Positions 24,047-35,935 are shown, numbered from the stretch's first letter. The stretch is DNA of 64,000 bases from Calonectria ilicicola (GCA_020809705.1 CP085835.1:3782001-3846000); one strand, 5' to 3'. Notes: a model not told the origin generated them from the sequence alone. Numbers and translations are program-made.

Positions 24047-24302
24047 GTAAGTGGCTAGTACAAATGAACAATAGAAATACTTATTTTATGTTGCTTTTAA
24101 GAAGATGTCTGACCAATTTATCTTCTAGCCTATAAGCCAGAAAGAAATCGAGTGTTAGTCATAGTAGCTGGGTTTACGGGAAATCCTTCGCTTGAGAATA
24201 GCAATGAGATGGAATTTAGATGATTAAAGCCGTTCATGATGCCCAGAAAAAAAAGAAAAAAGAGAGTTCATTAATGTTATAACTCATTTAATGAAGTCTC
24301 TT

Positions 24303-24950
24303 TTAGAGATCAGTAATAATGATTGGTTCGCGTCCGCTTTCGATCGCTTCCTCTAGCATTTCAAGACGATCCTGGCCCCAAAATGGTTCCCCGTTGTAAA
24401 CATACACTGGAGCACCAAAGTACTGTCTCGACTCAGCTTCCTTAGTCAGGTTAGCCTCTTGCAGCTTTAATTTCTCTTCCTGGAGAGCCCTCTCGAGTAA
24501 CCGTTCCCCATCAAGACCTGATGCATTGGCCACTTTGACGATCGTGGCTGGATCGGAGATATCCGATTCATTTGCCCAAACTGTTTCTAGAGCTCGACGT
24601 GCAAACTCATGGATAGGCTCCGTATCGTGTCCTTGCTCCTCAATAGCCGCAAGAAACACGCGGTGTGCTAGAGACGGGTCTGCGGGGTAGAATTTGGGAT
24701 GCTGGACGATGGGCACGTTGCGAAGTCTTCTCCACCGTTCCATCTCCAAGAGACGGTAGGCCTGTCGCTGTTCTGAGCGCTGCTTCACTGGCAGACCACC
24801 AGAGATGGAGAAAATGTGCATTAAATCCACAGGTTTGTAGATTATTTTCACATCCTTTTCCTTTAGTAGGAGCTGGAGTCGCCGGCTACCAATGTAGGAC
24901 CAGAGCGAGATGAATGAGAAATAGTATTCGATGACGGGTCGAGTAGCCAT
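24303..24950 (-). CDS. DsbA/GST-kappa-like 2-hydroxychromene-2-carboxylate isomerase family protein
   Basis: Single-exon, 215 residues. The thioredoxin-fold DsbA family member begins with EYYFSFISLWSYIGSRRL, where Ser replaces the redox CxxC of true DsbA, as in HCCA isomerases and kappa-class glutathione transferases. It ends with the family C-terminal motif FGAPVYVYNGEPFWGQDRLE. The helical insertion domain lies at about residues 65-170 (ISGGLPVKQRSEQRQAYRLL). Known members isomerise aromatic ring-cleavage products using glutathione or transfer glutathione. There is no targeting signal apart from a weak N-terminus, so it is cytosolic or mitochondrial. Together with the flavin monooxygenase and the 2OG oxygenase nearby it suggests processing of an aromatic or thiol-conjugated compound. 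Confidence 0.85.
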   Translation of the reverse strand: MATRPVIEYYFSFISLWSYIGSRRLQLLLKEKDVKIIYKPVDLMHIFSISGGLPVKQRSEQRQAYRLLEMERWRRLRNVPIVQHPKFYPADPSLAHRVFLAAIEEQGHDTEPIHEFARRALETVWANESDISDPATIVKVANASGLDGERLLERALQEEKLKLQEANLTKEAESRQYFGAPVYVYNGEPFWGQDRLEMLEEAIESGREPIIITDL

Positions 24951-25507
24951 GATTTCTGACGCAAATGGTTCAAAAACAAAGGGTCTCCAAAATGCTGAAT
25001 AGTTGAGAGAATTGAAGTTGCATTGAAACCTATTACCAGGCTTTTTCCCCTTCTGTATTGGGATTTATGTTCAGTGCAAACGCGTACAAAATAATAACAA
25101 GGTTGCGAGAGACAGGGTTGTGGGCACGTCATTGACGGTATGAGATCCACCGTGTCGGAGCTGACATGGTATGGAGCACTAAACTCCATCAATTAGTAGT
25201 CCCATTAGAGTAACGCGACTCCGGTGGGATTATCAACCCCATTTTTCTGATTGACGTGATGGATGTGGAGTGCGGAATGTTGCGGCAGTCAACATACGCC
25301 CCGATTAAAATACGAGGATTGATTAACCTTATCTAACATGTTGTAATTTTGTTTCAATTTTTGGATATGGAAAACTTGAAGCTCACACTATCTGTAGTAG
25401 GTAACGGCTAAGAACCTTCCTGCAGTTGACTATGCAGAGATAAGTGTATTGACTGAGAGACATGAATGCGAATACTTGATCTATGCATAGTGCCAGATCC
25501 TAAAATT
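24951..25507. other. Intergenic, promoter of the isomerase-like gene
   Basis: 557 bp without a conserved frame. It lies between two genes on the same strand, so the 5' flank of the isomerase and the 3' flank of the monooxygenase meet here. Confidence 0.5.
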
Positions 25508-27102
25508 TCATACATTATTTAATTTCTCATCGCTCAATGCCTCCTTTTGCCACCAGTTCTTTCGAAGCTGTACAAAACCCCAGAATATTTCAGCCCACTG
25601 GGGGTCATATTTGGGTAACACTCTGGCTGGTGTTCCGGCAGCTGGTTCACCTGCGAGTTCTCTCAAAGCCTCGAAGTGTGTCTCGAAATCCGGCATAAGG
25701 GTCCAAAAGGCTGGCCCATCTCCATGCGTCTCTATCCTTTGCTTTTCCCATTCTTCCATATCTTCCTTGGTTGGCAGTTTTGCTCGCCCTGCAAGGACAC
25801 GCGCAGCCGCTACGGCCTGCCATTCGAAGATACGGAGGCCAAATCCACCTGTGACCTGGTTCTACGGTTAGCTCAGTGATAAATAAAGCATGAGAGCTTA
25901 TTATTAAATTACCATCCCGAGAAATGCCATGGTCGGGTCGCTGATTCGAAAGACATGCTGGTATAGTCCAGGAACTCTGCCATTCGCAGCTTTAACATCT
26001 TTTAGAAACGGGAAGCTAAATTGATAGCCTGTAGCGAAAAGAATATGATCAACACCCTCAGCAACTGTGCCATCGGAGAATATGACGCGCCTTGCTTCTG
26101 GGTCTAGTTTTTTGATCTGTGGGCGGCATAAAATATGCGGATGTGTGAAGGGTGACCATCCAAAAACCTGAGATGGTTGTCGCAATGATGAAATGATTGG
26201 AACTTTGGACACGACTCGAATGTCATGCAACGCATCAAAGGCAGACACTGAGCCTCCAACCACGATTACATTCTGTAAGTTTAATTAGATCATCAGCTTT
26301 GATTCAATTAGAGAAGAAACACTTACTTTATCCTTAAACTCATCTGCTGTTTGATAGTGCTTCGTATGCTTAATTACCCCTGGATACTTTTGATCGAATT
26401 CAACTAAACCTGGGATTGCTGGGATGTAAGGTAAATTGTAATGCCCAGTAGCTACAATTACGTAGTCGAAAGTCTCATTCCACCAATAATCTGTCAATGT
26501 CTCAGGTATTGATTTGCGAAGTGTCAAGACCCATTCATTGTCCTTCTTCTCAGCAGACTCAACCGTGGTGTTGAATTCAACTAGCTTCTCATTGCTACTT
26601 CGTGTGAAGATATCTTCAACCCACTGGCGAATAATACTCCTATGCCTAAAAGGGATGTTCGTGCCATATTGCTTCAAGACCCGTTCAGACAAAACATCAG
26701 GAATGGGCTCTTGAGTGAATGCCATAATGCCAGGAGGTAAGTTGCTGTGGAGGTGCTCATGAGCTGCCGTGTCTGAGAACCGTGTCTGATGCGAATTCTT
26801 TTGATCAGATGCTGGAGTTTCGCAAGGAGCTGTCAAAGGAATGTCCGCAAGTGGATGAGCTCTGTCCTCGATAAGAGCCTGAAGCGAAGGTATGCCAGGA
26901 GGATCATCGCGAGTTAATACCCTAAATTACAGATGTTAATTACTTTCAATACTGACTGAAAAATTACACACCATGTTCCTCCTGCAATATTTTGTCTTTC
27001 AAAAACTCGAATTACATCAAATGCTTGTTCCTTGACTAGAGCGTCGGTGGCGATGGCGCCAGCAGGACCAGCCCCGATCACGGCAACTCGACGTTCTTTC
27101 AT
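25508..27102 (-). CDS. FAD-dependent monooxygenase (FMO / dimethylaniline-type)
   Basis: Minus-strand exons 27102..26972, 26921..26327, 26272..25913 and 25861..25508 join in phase to 479 residues. The FAD-binding fingerprint is at the N-terminus (VAVIGAGPAGAIATDAL, with ERQNIAGGTW behind it). A middle segment has YVIVATGHYNLPYIPAIPG, and the NADPH-binding segment reads NVIVVGGSVSAFDALHDI. The ATGY motif near the end of the NADPH domain is ILFATGYQFSF. This is the order for class B flavin monooxygenases, which hydroxylate soft nucleophiles (N or S) or perform Baeyer-Villiger oxidations with NADPH and O2. The product is cytosolic or ER-peripheral, with no membrane anchor. It belongs to a run of three minus-strand genes (24303, 25508, 27838), suggesting co-regulation. 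No damage is visible. Confidence 0.9.
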
Positions 27103-27837
27103 GTGGGGCCTGCCAAAATAGGTCTTCTAAATGGTATTTTGTAATCTTGATCAAAGATTTCTTAGAGGCGGATAAGTGGTAAATTTAACATTCCAAATGG
27201 CGCAGTAAGATCTTTTCAAAATCGCAAAAACCCACTTCATCGATTGGCCTGACCACTCGTGGGAATTGACATACCAGAACCTAGATCATATGTTTGCCAT
27301 TCCAGGTCAGTCCGCGGTTAGTTGCCAATAGCACGTCATTTGAATAGTGGATCAAGGCCAAGGTATCAACTGAACATACAACGACCCCATTATCCATAAA
27401 TCTCGCAATCCTGCCTGAGAATAGCGCTGACTGTTGACGGGGCCATGATTAACAATCAACGATCCCACCGGTATTCTAACCTGTTCTGATATGGGTTCAA
27501 AAACATTTTAAATTTTTGCTGTACTCGGTAATTATCGGGAATTACCCATGGCGCGCCCGTATCTTAAGATGTAGAAATTGCATCATGCCCCCTTGTTAAG
27601 ACGCGAGATCAAAAAAATAATTGGTGGGGTCAGTTGTTTCTTGGCAAAAAAGTCCTAGATAGCACAAGGGGTTTATGGCGGTCTCCAAATTGGCTCCGTT
27701 TTTCGTCGAGGTTCCTGGCGCACTTGTTGATGTTTCGTAGTTGATCCACACGCAATCAAAAGTCAATCAATCAATAACCAAAAATCAACCACAATTAAGA
27801 ATATTCAAAGGGTGGATTTGCCCTTATCAATTGAATT
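27103..27837. other. Intergenic, promoter of the monooxygenase
   Basis: 735 bp without a conserved frame between two same-strand genes. AT-rich towards the right. Confidence 0.5.
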
Positions 27838-29664
27838 CTAAAGGGCGTACCTAAAGTACTTATTCTCTTTGTCTGTCAAATCTTTGAAGGCAAGTCTGTC
27901 GCGTTCAATCGCGTCTCCAGGCTCACTATTTCTGGCGCTATTCTCGCGGCGTAACAATATGTATAGAGTCGAAGCCGAAATGATTGTAATACAGTAACTG
28001 CAGAAAAGTTAGTGAATAAAAGAGCAGCCAAAGAGCAGCCAAAGATCGTGAAAGATACATACCACACGGTTAGGCCAATCCACAACTCAGGGTAATGACG
28101 GCCCTTTGACTCACTGCGTACCATTTGTGGCCCGATAATATTTCCTACGCAGTACGCTACAAAGACTGCAGATGCCATGAAACTTTTCTTGGTCTCACCA
28201 GCTACATTTGCGGCACCGAGTGACACTGTGAGACCGACTACTGGGCCGAAAAACCCAACCATGGAATACCCCACAACCGGTGCAATGGGACGATGACCCC
28301 ATTGCGATTTCCATATGATTATAAAGCCGGCAATTACTGGGAGGCAACAGAGAAGCAAAGTGGGAATCCTGATATTTCGGTACCGGGAGCATATCCATCC
28401 AGTGAGTGGAATCCCGATCGCACACACAGCCCCAAGAGGGAACTGGAACAGAATGCTTTCAAGTGATGAGTAGCCGAATGTGGAAACAATAAGAAGCCCA
28501 AACCCTGACACCGCACCGTTTACCGTGTATCTGTGGTTTGTTAGCTTTTGTAATATTTATCACAAGGAAGAGGACTAACGCTGATGCCATCATTGATGCA
28601 ACAAGCCAAACCTTGGGATCTGATGCGGCCTCTTTAATCTGAGAAAGCTTAATTTCCTGGTTCTTGACTCCAGTTTGACCGGCCCGGAGTCGCTCGACTG
28701 CAATTATCCGTTCTTCTGGGGTTAGAAACCACGCATTCAAGGCTGAGTTGGGGAGCGCAAAACACCACAGGCCAAAGACCAAGGTAAGCCCGCCTGCGAG
28801 AAGGTAAATGTACTGCCATGGCTTAAGGGATCCACCAGATATTTGGGCGAAGCCATAATTGAGCGCGCCTCCAATAATTGTGAACCATCCAGTGCCGGAA
28901 AACCACCAGGTTTGCCGAAGTGCTTGCTCTGACTGGGTGTAGTATCCACTGACGGTAATCATGAAAGACGTGGGGATAATTGACTCAGTGAATCCTAAAT
29001 GTACAGCTTGTTAATTGATATGTAGTTAGACAATACAGAGATGGTTTCAATGTACCAAGCCAGAATCGTTGGACGAGGAGTCCTTTCCAAGAGGAGACGC
29101 AAGCTGTAGCCGCGCAGATGATGGCCCAGAATATGACCACAGGGCCTAGTACATAACGCATATTGAAGTACTGGAGAGCGTATGTCATTGGATAAGACCC
29201 GATAAGCTGCCCAAAATAGAAAATGGATGTTGCCCAGCTAAGTCTGGATGTGTCCGTTGTTGGCGGGGTGGTTGAACTATCCACTACCGACAGGTGCAGG
29301 TCGGATGTCATTCCAAAAAGAGCAGCACTCCCTAAAATTGCCTTTGAAGTAGTATGTCAGTGCTGGAAGCTTTTGAGAAACAAATTTGGCGCACTAGAAG
29401 AACTCTGTGACACCTATCTTACCTTGTCGTAGTATACCAATCCATATCCTATAACGATGTCAAACACCGAGAGCTAATGAGTAAGTCAGGAAACGCACCA
29501 AGTACCATTGCTGGCATCAGAAAAAGATCAATCTTCCTCAGCACTCGTCTTTCAGCCTCGGGATCAATTACTTTAGCTTCGTCTCCCAACAAATCGACAC
29601 TAGACATCTCCAGGCCTTTCCCTCCTGCAGTGCCATCTTCTTTTGTGGCATCATTATCTGACAT
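27838..29664 (-). CDS. Second MFS permease of the anion:cation symporter family
   Basis: Six minus-strand exons (29664..29499, 29448..29423, 29341..29056, 28994..28580, 28530..28063, 27997..27838) fit phase throughout and give 506 residues; the second exon is only 26 bp. The protein starts MSDNDATKEDGTAGG, and after LRKIDLFLMPAMVLGYGLVY reads YDKAILGSAALFGM, a variant of the DK-containing first-loop signature of ACS-type permeases. It continues with FYFGQLIGSYPM, the WFTIIGGALNYGFAQ segment and SGFGLLIVSTFGYSSLE. The C-terminal tail is charged. It differs strongly from the permease at 22392, so the two are not a recent duplicate. One could import and the other export or take up a second intermediate; direction is not visible. 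It is divergent from the 2OG oxygenase gene across 466 bp. Confidence 0.9.
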
Positions 29665-30130
29665 GATAAATGCTAGGCGGATTAATCTCAATGAAAAGAT
29701 TTGGCCGAATCAATGATGATTCCTGCAGCCTATAGTTGAGATAATCTTAGGCGAGACTCGTAAACGAGAACCGTTTGCGCTATGTCTATTGCCGTTTAAA
29801 TACATTTGTAGCTTTAGAAAGCCAATCTACAGGGGCTACAGAAGGATTGTCTCAGTTTTGCCAATTATGACAAAACATACCTTGCCGACGAAATTTCCTG
29901 GGATGGTTCAGAAATAGGTGCGGGGCGAATGATTACTTATCTGTGATCCCTCCCACCATGGGGTGTAGAGCGGTGGTGCAATAGCGGGCCTATGTCACGC
30001 ATTAAATCCTCCAGATTAGGTTTCCCGTTGTGACATGATAATATTTATGAATTGATTCATAAGGGCTATTTGAACTCGTACGAACTTGTTGCTACAAAGC
30101 AATTGCAACCACAACTTCCTCATTCTCAAA
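29665..30130. promoter_or_regulatory. Shared divergent promoter of MFS permease 2 and 2OG oxygenase
   Basis: 466 bp without a gene between divergent start codons at 29664 (minus) and 30131 (plus). No operator is assigned. Confidence 0.55.
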
Positions 30131-31422
30131 ATGACTGCCACGGCGACAGAGGTTTTATCCTACGTGCAAGTTCCAGAGACGGCGGAGTCTCTAGAATGGG
30201 CGGACTTAGTGACACTCGACTTGTCCAAATTCGATCAGCCTGGCGGGAAGCAGGAGCTCGCTTCCGAATTCCTAAAGGCTATCGAGGATGTCGGTATGTA
30301 GAGGATGAAGTCCATAGTTAGTGCCGGCTAATGTATGCGGGTGTTAGGATTCTTTTACGTCAAAAACCATGGTCTCACCAAGGAAGAAGTTGATACTCAA
30401 TTCGCTCTTGGTGCATCAGTATTGTCACTGTCTAATGAGGAGAAATTGCCATATCGGGCCGCCCTCGAAGCAGGAGATTACAATGGATGGAAGCCAGTTG
30501 GCACACGCCACCTTGTTCCAGGCGTCAAAGATAATTTTGAAATCTACAATATCCCAAAGTTTATTCCCGAGCACGCCAGTCGGCCACACCCAGATGTCGT
30601 GAGGCGTCATTGGGATGCCATTGAGAATTTTTCGAAATATATCCACAACAACATTGTCAAAAAGCTTCTTGTGGTATTTGCAATTGCACTCGAACTAGAC
30701 GACGAAAATTGGTTTGTAAACAAACACAGGTATGATGAGAGCAGCGGTGATCACCTCCGCTACATGAAGTATTATGCGAGAAGTGAAGAAGAGAACGAAA
30801 AGTTGGGCGGAGTCTGGCTAAAAGGGTAAGTGATTCGATGTGTCCGGCTAGTCTTAATGAAGAAACTTGTTTATTAACGCACGGGAAACTAGACACTCGG
30901 ACATGGGAAGCCTAACGCTACTTTTTCGACAGCCTGTCGCTGCATTGCAGGTTCTGGGGAGGGACGGCGCATGGAGGTGGGTTCGACCACAGACGGACGC
31001 ATTGACAGTGAATGTCGCCGATGCACTTCAATTTCTTACCAGTGGGTGGACCCGCCTAATTCATTCTGACTATAGGCTTGGCACTGACCTGTATATTTGC
31101 AGATGGCTTCTTCAAATCAAGCATCCACCGAGTGGTTGCACCACCCAAGGATCAGGCGCATATTGACCGTCTTGGGGTCATCTACATGGTCCGTATCGAA
31201 GATGATACACACCTATTGCCCATCAAAGAATCGCCAGTTTTGCAAAAACTTGGTCTCATAGACGAAAAAGTCCTCGATTCTAATGGTCACCCAATCAAGG
31301 CTGGGGAATGGGTAAAGCAGCGGGTAATTAAGAATCTGGCGACCACGAGCTCAGATAAGGGAGACAACAATGAGGAAAACGTGGAAATTCTGAAAGGTGT
31401 AAAGATACAATATTTCAATTGA
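30131..31422 (+). CDS. 2-oxoglutarate/Fe(II)-dependent dioxygenase
   Basis: Exons 30131..30293, 30348..30825, 30893..31041 and 31103..31422 join in phase to 369 residues. The N-terminal DIOX_N region includes ELASEFLKAIEDVGFFYVKN and HGLT. The catalytic core gives the metal triad: H and D in GHSDMGSLTLLF, and the distal H in NGFFKSSIHRVV. The 2-oxoglutarate-binding arginine is expected near DRLGVIYMVR. The family hydroxylates, desaturates or ring-closes small molecules using O2 and 2-oxoglutarate. The closest look is to the isopenicillin-N-synthase / flavonol-synthase type oxygenases common in fungal biosynthetic or catabolic clusters. No targeting signal is present. It marks the right end of the six-gene metabolic run; the DNA beyond is gene-poor. 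Confidence 0.9.
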
Positions 31423-33316
31423 TTGTGGCTTGTGGCATACGATTTATATGTCTCATATGGTTTGGACATGGAACATTACCTGTCTTTTATTATTTACATT
31501 GCTCATTCTAAGAAAAGGCCATTGAGGCATCGCAAACACCTTTCTGTTCAGCTTACGACGCCAAGTTTGCCCCCACAGTTCAGGCCACAATTCACATACC
31601 CTAGAGGCTAAGCAAGCGCATTCCCTGGTGAATGATACTACAATCACGGCCGCAATCATGATACTAGTACCATTTGCCGCTTAATATAGGTTAATGTGAA
31701 TTATAGAGAGCCTCTGTCGTGCACTCAAGTATCAAAATGTATATTCCATAATGCATTCTCTGGAGTGGAGAGAATGGCGTAGTTTACCAGAGCTTGTTCC
31801 TCTGCCCCTCATGTCTACAAATTCAAATCTAATTCTTCCGACGTCGAGTTCGTCACCCAGTTTCACTGTTCGTATTTCATTTGTCACGTTACACAATCCA
31901 CTTTTAGGTTGCTCCCTTTAAGTTTCGGTTTGAGTGCGGGGACTTGGTATGGGTGTTGGAGTTGTTTGGCGGCCTCTAAAGTAGTCATTTTTTAATCCTG
32001 GGTAAAATACTTTTGTTGTTGAGTTTTAGCTTATCGTGCCGCCTGTAAACCTTTCTCTTTTCATTTTAAATCTCTTTTTATTGTTATTGTAATTTTATTT
32101 ATTATTTTTTTTTCACATTCCGCCTGTGCACAACATGTTTGTGCTTCAGCTTGCTGCTGCAGCCACTCAGGTGTGCACGCTCAGACCGTCACCTAACCTT
32201 GAGACTTGGACAGACAAACAAACCCCCACAGCACAACAAGAATGCATCGTTACCAGTCAACTTTCAATTTATGCCAAGTGGTGACCTGCAAAACCTTTGG
32301 TTTAACCGAGAGGCGCATCCTGGCGTCTATGCAGCATCGTTGGAACCACTATTTACTTCAGGGGACGTGGCGATGCAACAAGCCCACAAAATAGGGTGGG
32401 GTTGAGGGTCAATACTTGATCGATAAATGAATTGTTTGTGGCTCAAGACTTGAACCTGTGGCAACACAAACAAGAAGCGGAGGAGAGAGGGTTGTGAAGA
32501 GGGGTGAACCCTGTCCTGGCGTCGATCAGTTCGTTATGCTGATTAAAAGCGGGGGACCCGAAGCCTGAAAGAGTAGCGCCAACCGCGATGCTAAATGGAT
32601 TTAGTGGGAATATCGTCGCAACTCTAGCACGTTGGAGGGGGCCCTTAATTAAAAGCGCAGTCCCGTGCTTGCACTGCCAACGTCGTCCCCAAGCCTTACG
32701 GCCGTTGTGGTGCGCTTGGATCCCCCGTTAGTATGTTTTGTGATGCGATGACAGCGGTAGAGGCTTGGCCCTGGCATACTAAATATAGGTACGGCTTGGC
32801 CTTCAGGCTTGGGAGTCCCAGCCTGTTTCAATCACACGGGAACAGTTTTTGTCGCGGAAAACGGTGAAGGCATCAAACGCCCACTGCTTGGTTTCTCCTT
32901 GGCTTGCAGTTGACGGGGAACGCGAGGGGGTTTCTTTTTATTTATCTTCCCCTTCTAAACAGGCGCATTTTAATGAGAGAACAGAATCAACTAGCAAGGA
33001 AACGCCGAGAAAAGATGTATCGCCAACGTGCACGGTTCTCAACACCGCGTCATAGCTCTCCGTCCGGTGTTCCCAATCCTGCCGCATAGACCCGTACATT
33101 CACTCTGCGTCCCCAAGTTCTGTCTACTGTAAATACTTGCTTCCCCATCCGCAATGGAGCACCTTCATTTTTATCCCATCTTGCCATTTAACTTTTAGTC
33201 ATTCCTTCTATCCATCCGGGATTTGGCCGAGCCTGGACGGGCGCCTCTACCCAAATTAATTTGTGCACCGGAGCCATCATTTCTGCTTTGAACCCACGAG
33301 TACAGTACATTGCGCC
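31423..33316. other. Intergenic without recognisable gene
   Basis: 1.9 kb. T-rich tracts occur at about 32050-32115. The short ORFs show no family resemblance. The right part is the likely promoter of the ORF at 33317. Confidence 0.45.
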
Positions 33317-34054
33317 ATGCCTTCATTTCTCCAGCTATTTTTCTGTGTGCCTTGGGCTTCTACTGGCGCAAATCGGAAGACGAAAGCCTCGCCTCGAACA
33401 CTGTCTACGGCCCAACAAGCGAACTCCGAAGCCCAGGCTAGCACCGACGATCAACCAGCCACAACCATAATTTACGACAAACCTTCGAAAGAACCCCATC
33501 CATTAGCTCTCATAAAAAGCACTTCTGCTCTGCGATTTGATACCCCCGATTTATCAATAACAGAATCCACTGCAGCCCATGGGTCGTCAGCTGAGCCTGT
33601 GTCGATATCACAGCCGAAATTAGCACATAGAAGATGGTCTTCTGCTCTGAGCCAGATTGTTGCTTCACGTGTTCTCGAATGTGAGCGGAGACTTACAATG
33701 TCCGGCTTCGACTTTGCGCTTAAGGGTGTTCAGAGCGCACAAAATCTTCCCACATTTATCGTCCACGATGATAATTGCCCTCCGGTTGCCCGACCAAAAT
33801 CGCTCGCTGTTCAACACTGTCGACAGCTCAGCAATGGGTCTGTCACCACCGTCACAACTTGGTGCACAGAGCAGAGCCATGTCCTTCTGTCGCCTTCACT
33901 ATGGCCACGAGGTAGTGTAGCTAGCGATGTGCCGAGTTGGGACGATTATTTTGCTCCTCGAAAAGCGAGCGTGGGTGGAACTGAAACACCATTTCGTCTC
34001 TCTATCATTGGAGGTGATGGCTACCTACGTCAACTAGCCATGCTCCCCCCATAA
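33317..34054 (+). CDS. Hypothetical protein, 245 residues
   Basis: Open frame of 738 bp from an ATG at 33317 (MPSFLQLFFCVPWASTGANR), intronless. It is Ser/Thr/Ala/Pro-rich and mostly polar, suggesting a largely disordered protein. The N-terminal hydrophobic run is short and could be a weak signal sequence. The C-terminal half has more ordered-looking segments (LSQIVASRVLECERRLTMSG and FRLSIIGGDGYLRQLAMLPP). No family is recognised. Its length and the balanced base composition argue for a real gene, but it could be a remnant; the neighbouring gene on the other side is a pseudogene. Confidence 0.5.
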   Translation: MPSFLQLFFCVPWASTGANRKTKASPRTLSTAQQANSEAQASTDDQPATTIIYDKPSKEPHPLALIKSTSALRFDTPDLSITESTAAHGSSAEPVSISQPKLAHRRWSSALSQIVASRVLECERRLTMSGFDFALKGVQSAQNLPTFIVHDDNCPPVARPKSLAVQHCRQLSNGSVTTVTTWCTEQSHVLLSPSLWPRGSVASDVPSWDDYFAPRKASVGGTETPFRLSIIGGDGYLRQLAMLPP

Positions 34055-34302
34055 TGTCACCTTCTTTGGTCTCTTTCCTTTGTTTTTTACTGGGCTTGAT
34101 TTTGGGCGGGCGTTCAAACGTTGCTTTTTTCGATATGGTGTCCCTACGGCACCACATGAGACATCCGATTCTTGTATAAATATATTAGAGAGGAGGCATC
34201 CTTGAGCCAAATGCGATGATGATACCAATGTATAGTAATGGGTTTTTTCGTGGTTTGCTAGGCGCGATGATGGAGAAAATTCTCACGGACTTGTATTGTT
34301 TA

Positions 34303-35830
34303 CTAGACACAGACACCTAACCTGCTTTTTTTTGTAATCATGTCGACAATTTCCTGGTGCCTGAGAAATCTTGCTGTCTGAAGAATGTTGTGAAAGCTGG
34401 CCTGGCTAGTATCTACATTCGCGCCATAATCCAATAGTATGGATACAATGGCTTGAAAACCCCCAGTGACAGCAGCCCGAAGAGCATTCCTATGTTCTCC
34501 ACCTTCAATGTTAACATCAGCCCCATTCTTTAAGAGAATTTGCACAATCTCCTTGTGACCATGATATGCAGCGGCTTGAAGAGCATTCCCGTACCTACCG
34601 CCTTGCACATGAACACTGGCTCCGTTGCTTAGCAGCATCTGTATAATGTCTTTGTGACCCTCACGTGCAGCTGCTTGGAGAGCATTTCCATAGTATCCGC
34701 TTCGAGTATCGGTATCGGCACCCATGTTTAGTAGTTTTTGCACAACTTTTTGATGGCCATTAGTTGCAGCTGCTTGCAGGGCGGTGCCGTAGTTCCCACC
34801 CAAAACATTGATTTTGGCCCCGTGTTGCAAGATAATTTCTACAAGCCGTTCATGGCCATTGAATGCAGCCGCCTGAAGAGCATTCGCATAAAATCCTCTT
34901 CGGGAATTGGGGTCTGCTCCTTCATCCAAAAATATTTGTAGAATTTCCTCGTGACCACACGATGTAGCCACTTGAAGCGGATTGCCATAAAGCCCACCGC
35001 CCATATTGACATCTGCGCCGAGTTCTAAGAGTAGCTTCACGGTCTCTACATCTCCATCCCAAACGGAATTTTGGAGATGTCTCCAATTTATGGAGTCTCC
35101 AATGTCTCGTGAAAATTGGATTGTAAAGATACGACCCGAGACGCAGCCAATCGAGATGGAATGTTTCCCTATTACTTTGGTAGATTCCTCTCTTGAGCGA
35201 TACTTAGTAGGTAGATATACAATTTTGTGTCTGTCTCGAGTGATCTAACGGTCATCATTCATCTCATACCCAAAGTAATCGACTTTTTAGACTTCAATAA
35301 GTAAGTTCTTTCCGTTATAAATACTGAATATTCCTCGGTTTGTAAGAACCATTGATTCGGTCAGAAATAAAGGAAGAGGCGATGAATCGGCTTTAAAAAC
35401 TGATCTTAGCTTGCCTGTTTGAGTATTCCATAGAATGATACGATCTGAAAGTGAAACAACAAGCCACGTTTTACTATGCGACAAGGCTACCCCAAACTTG
35501 CCATGGTTAGGATACTCCAAGTTATAGCGAGATAAATATCTGCCGGCGCGTTTGTCAATGTCTAAGAGGAACACATTGAGGGAAGAGTTGGAAGAGAACG
35601 CCAGGGCAAGTAAATTTCCTTTCGAGTTGAACGTGACGCTGTTGCAGGATAATTGAGAAAGTTCTCGCTTGATATTGGAGATGTCCAATGTATCTCGAAT
35701 CGAGTTGGTCTGCGATTCCCAGACTTCTACCTTGTAAGGGCTATTATTGCTACCCTCTGATTGTCCAGATGACCGTGAAAGGAGATTGCAAATGCCTCGA
35801 TATAACCCTCCTGGGTTCGGAGAGAGAAAA
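34303..35830 (-). pseudogene. C-terminal remnant of a STAND/NLR-type protein (WD-like plus ankyrin repeats)
   Basis: Read on the minus strand from the edge of the AT-only block. A WD-like beta-propeller fragment (NSVTFNSKGNLLALAF, then DRIILWNTQTGKLRSVF) is followed by the terminal blade (HKIVYLPTKYRS, IGCVSGRIFTIQFS) seen at the end of many fungal NACHT-WD40 proteins. About seven ankyrin repeats with the consensus GNALQAAAxxGHxEIVQxLLxxGAD then run to the end. The repeats are unusually uniform. Two in-frame stops, TAA at 35287-35289 and TAG at 35245-35247, interrupt otherwise continuous coding and fit CAA-to-TAA and TGG-to-TAG changes. The N-terminal effector and NACHT domains are absent; the reading frame is lost about 100 bp before the AT block at 35936, so the gene was cut there. 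Such proteins act in heterokaryon incompatibility and fungal innate immunity. Confidence 0.75.
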
Positions 35831-35935
35831 CACCCCCCTAGGCCTAGCTAGCTCGCCTTGCTTGCCTTGTTGCTCTATGCTAGATTTCATAGTACAAGCT
35901 TGGTACTATGCTAGGCTGTGTAGTGGGATTATTGA

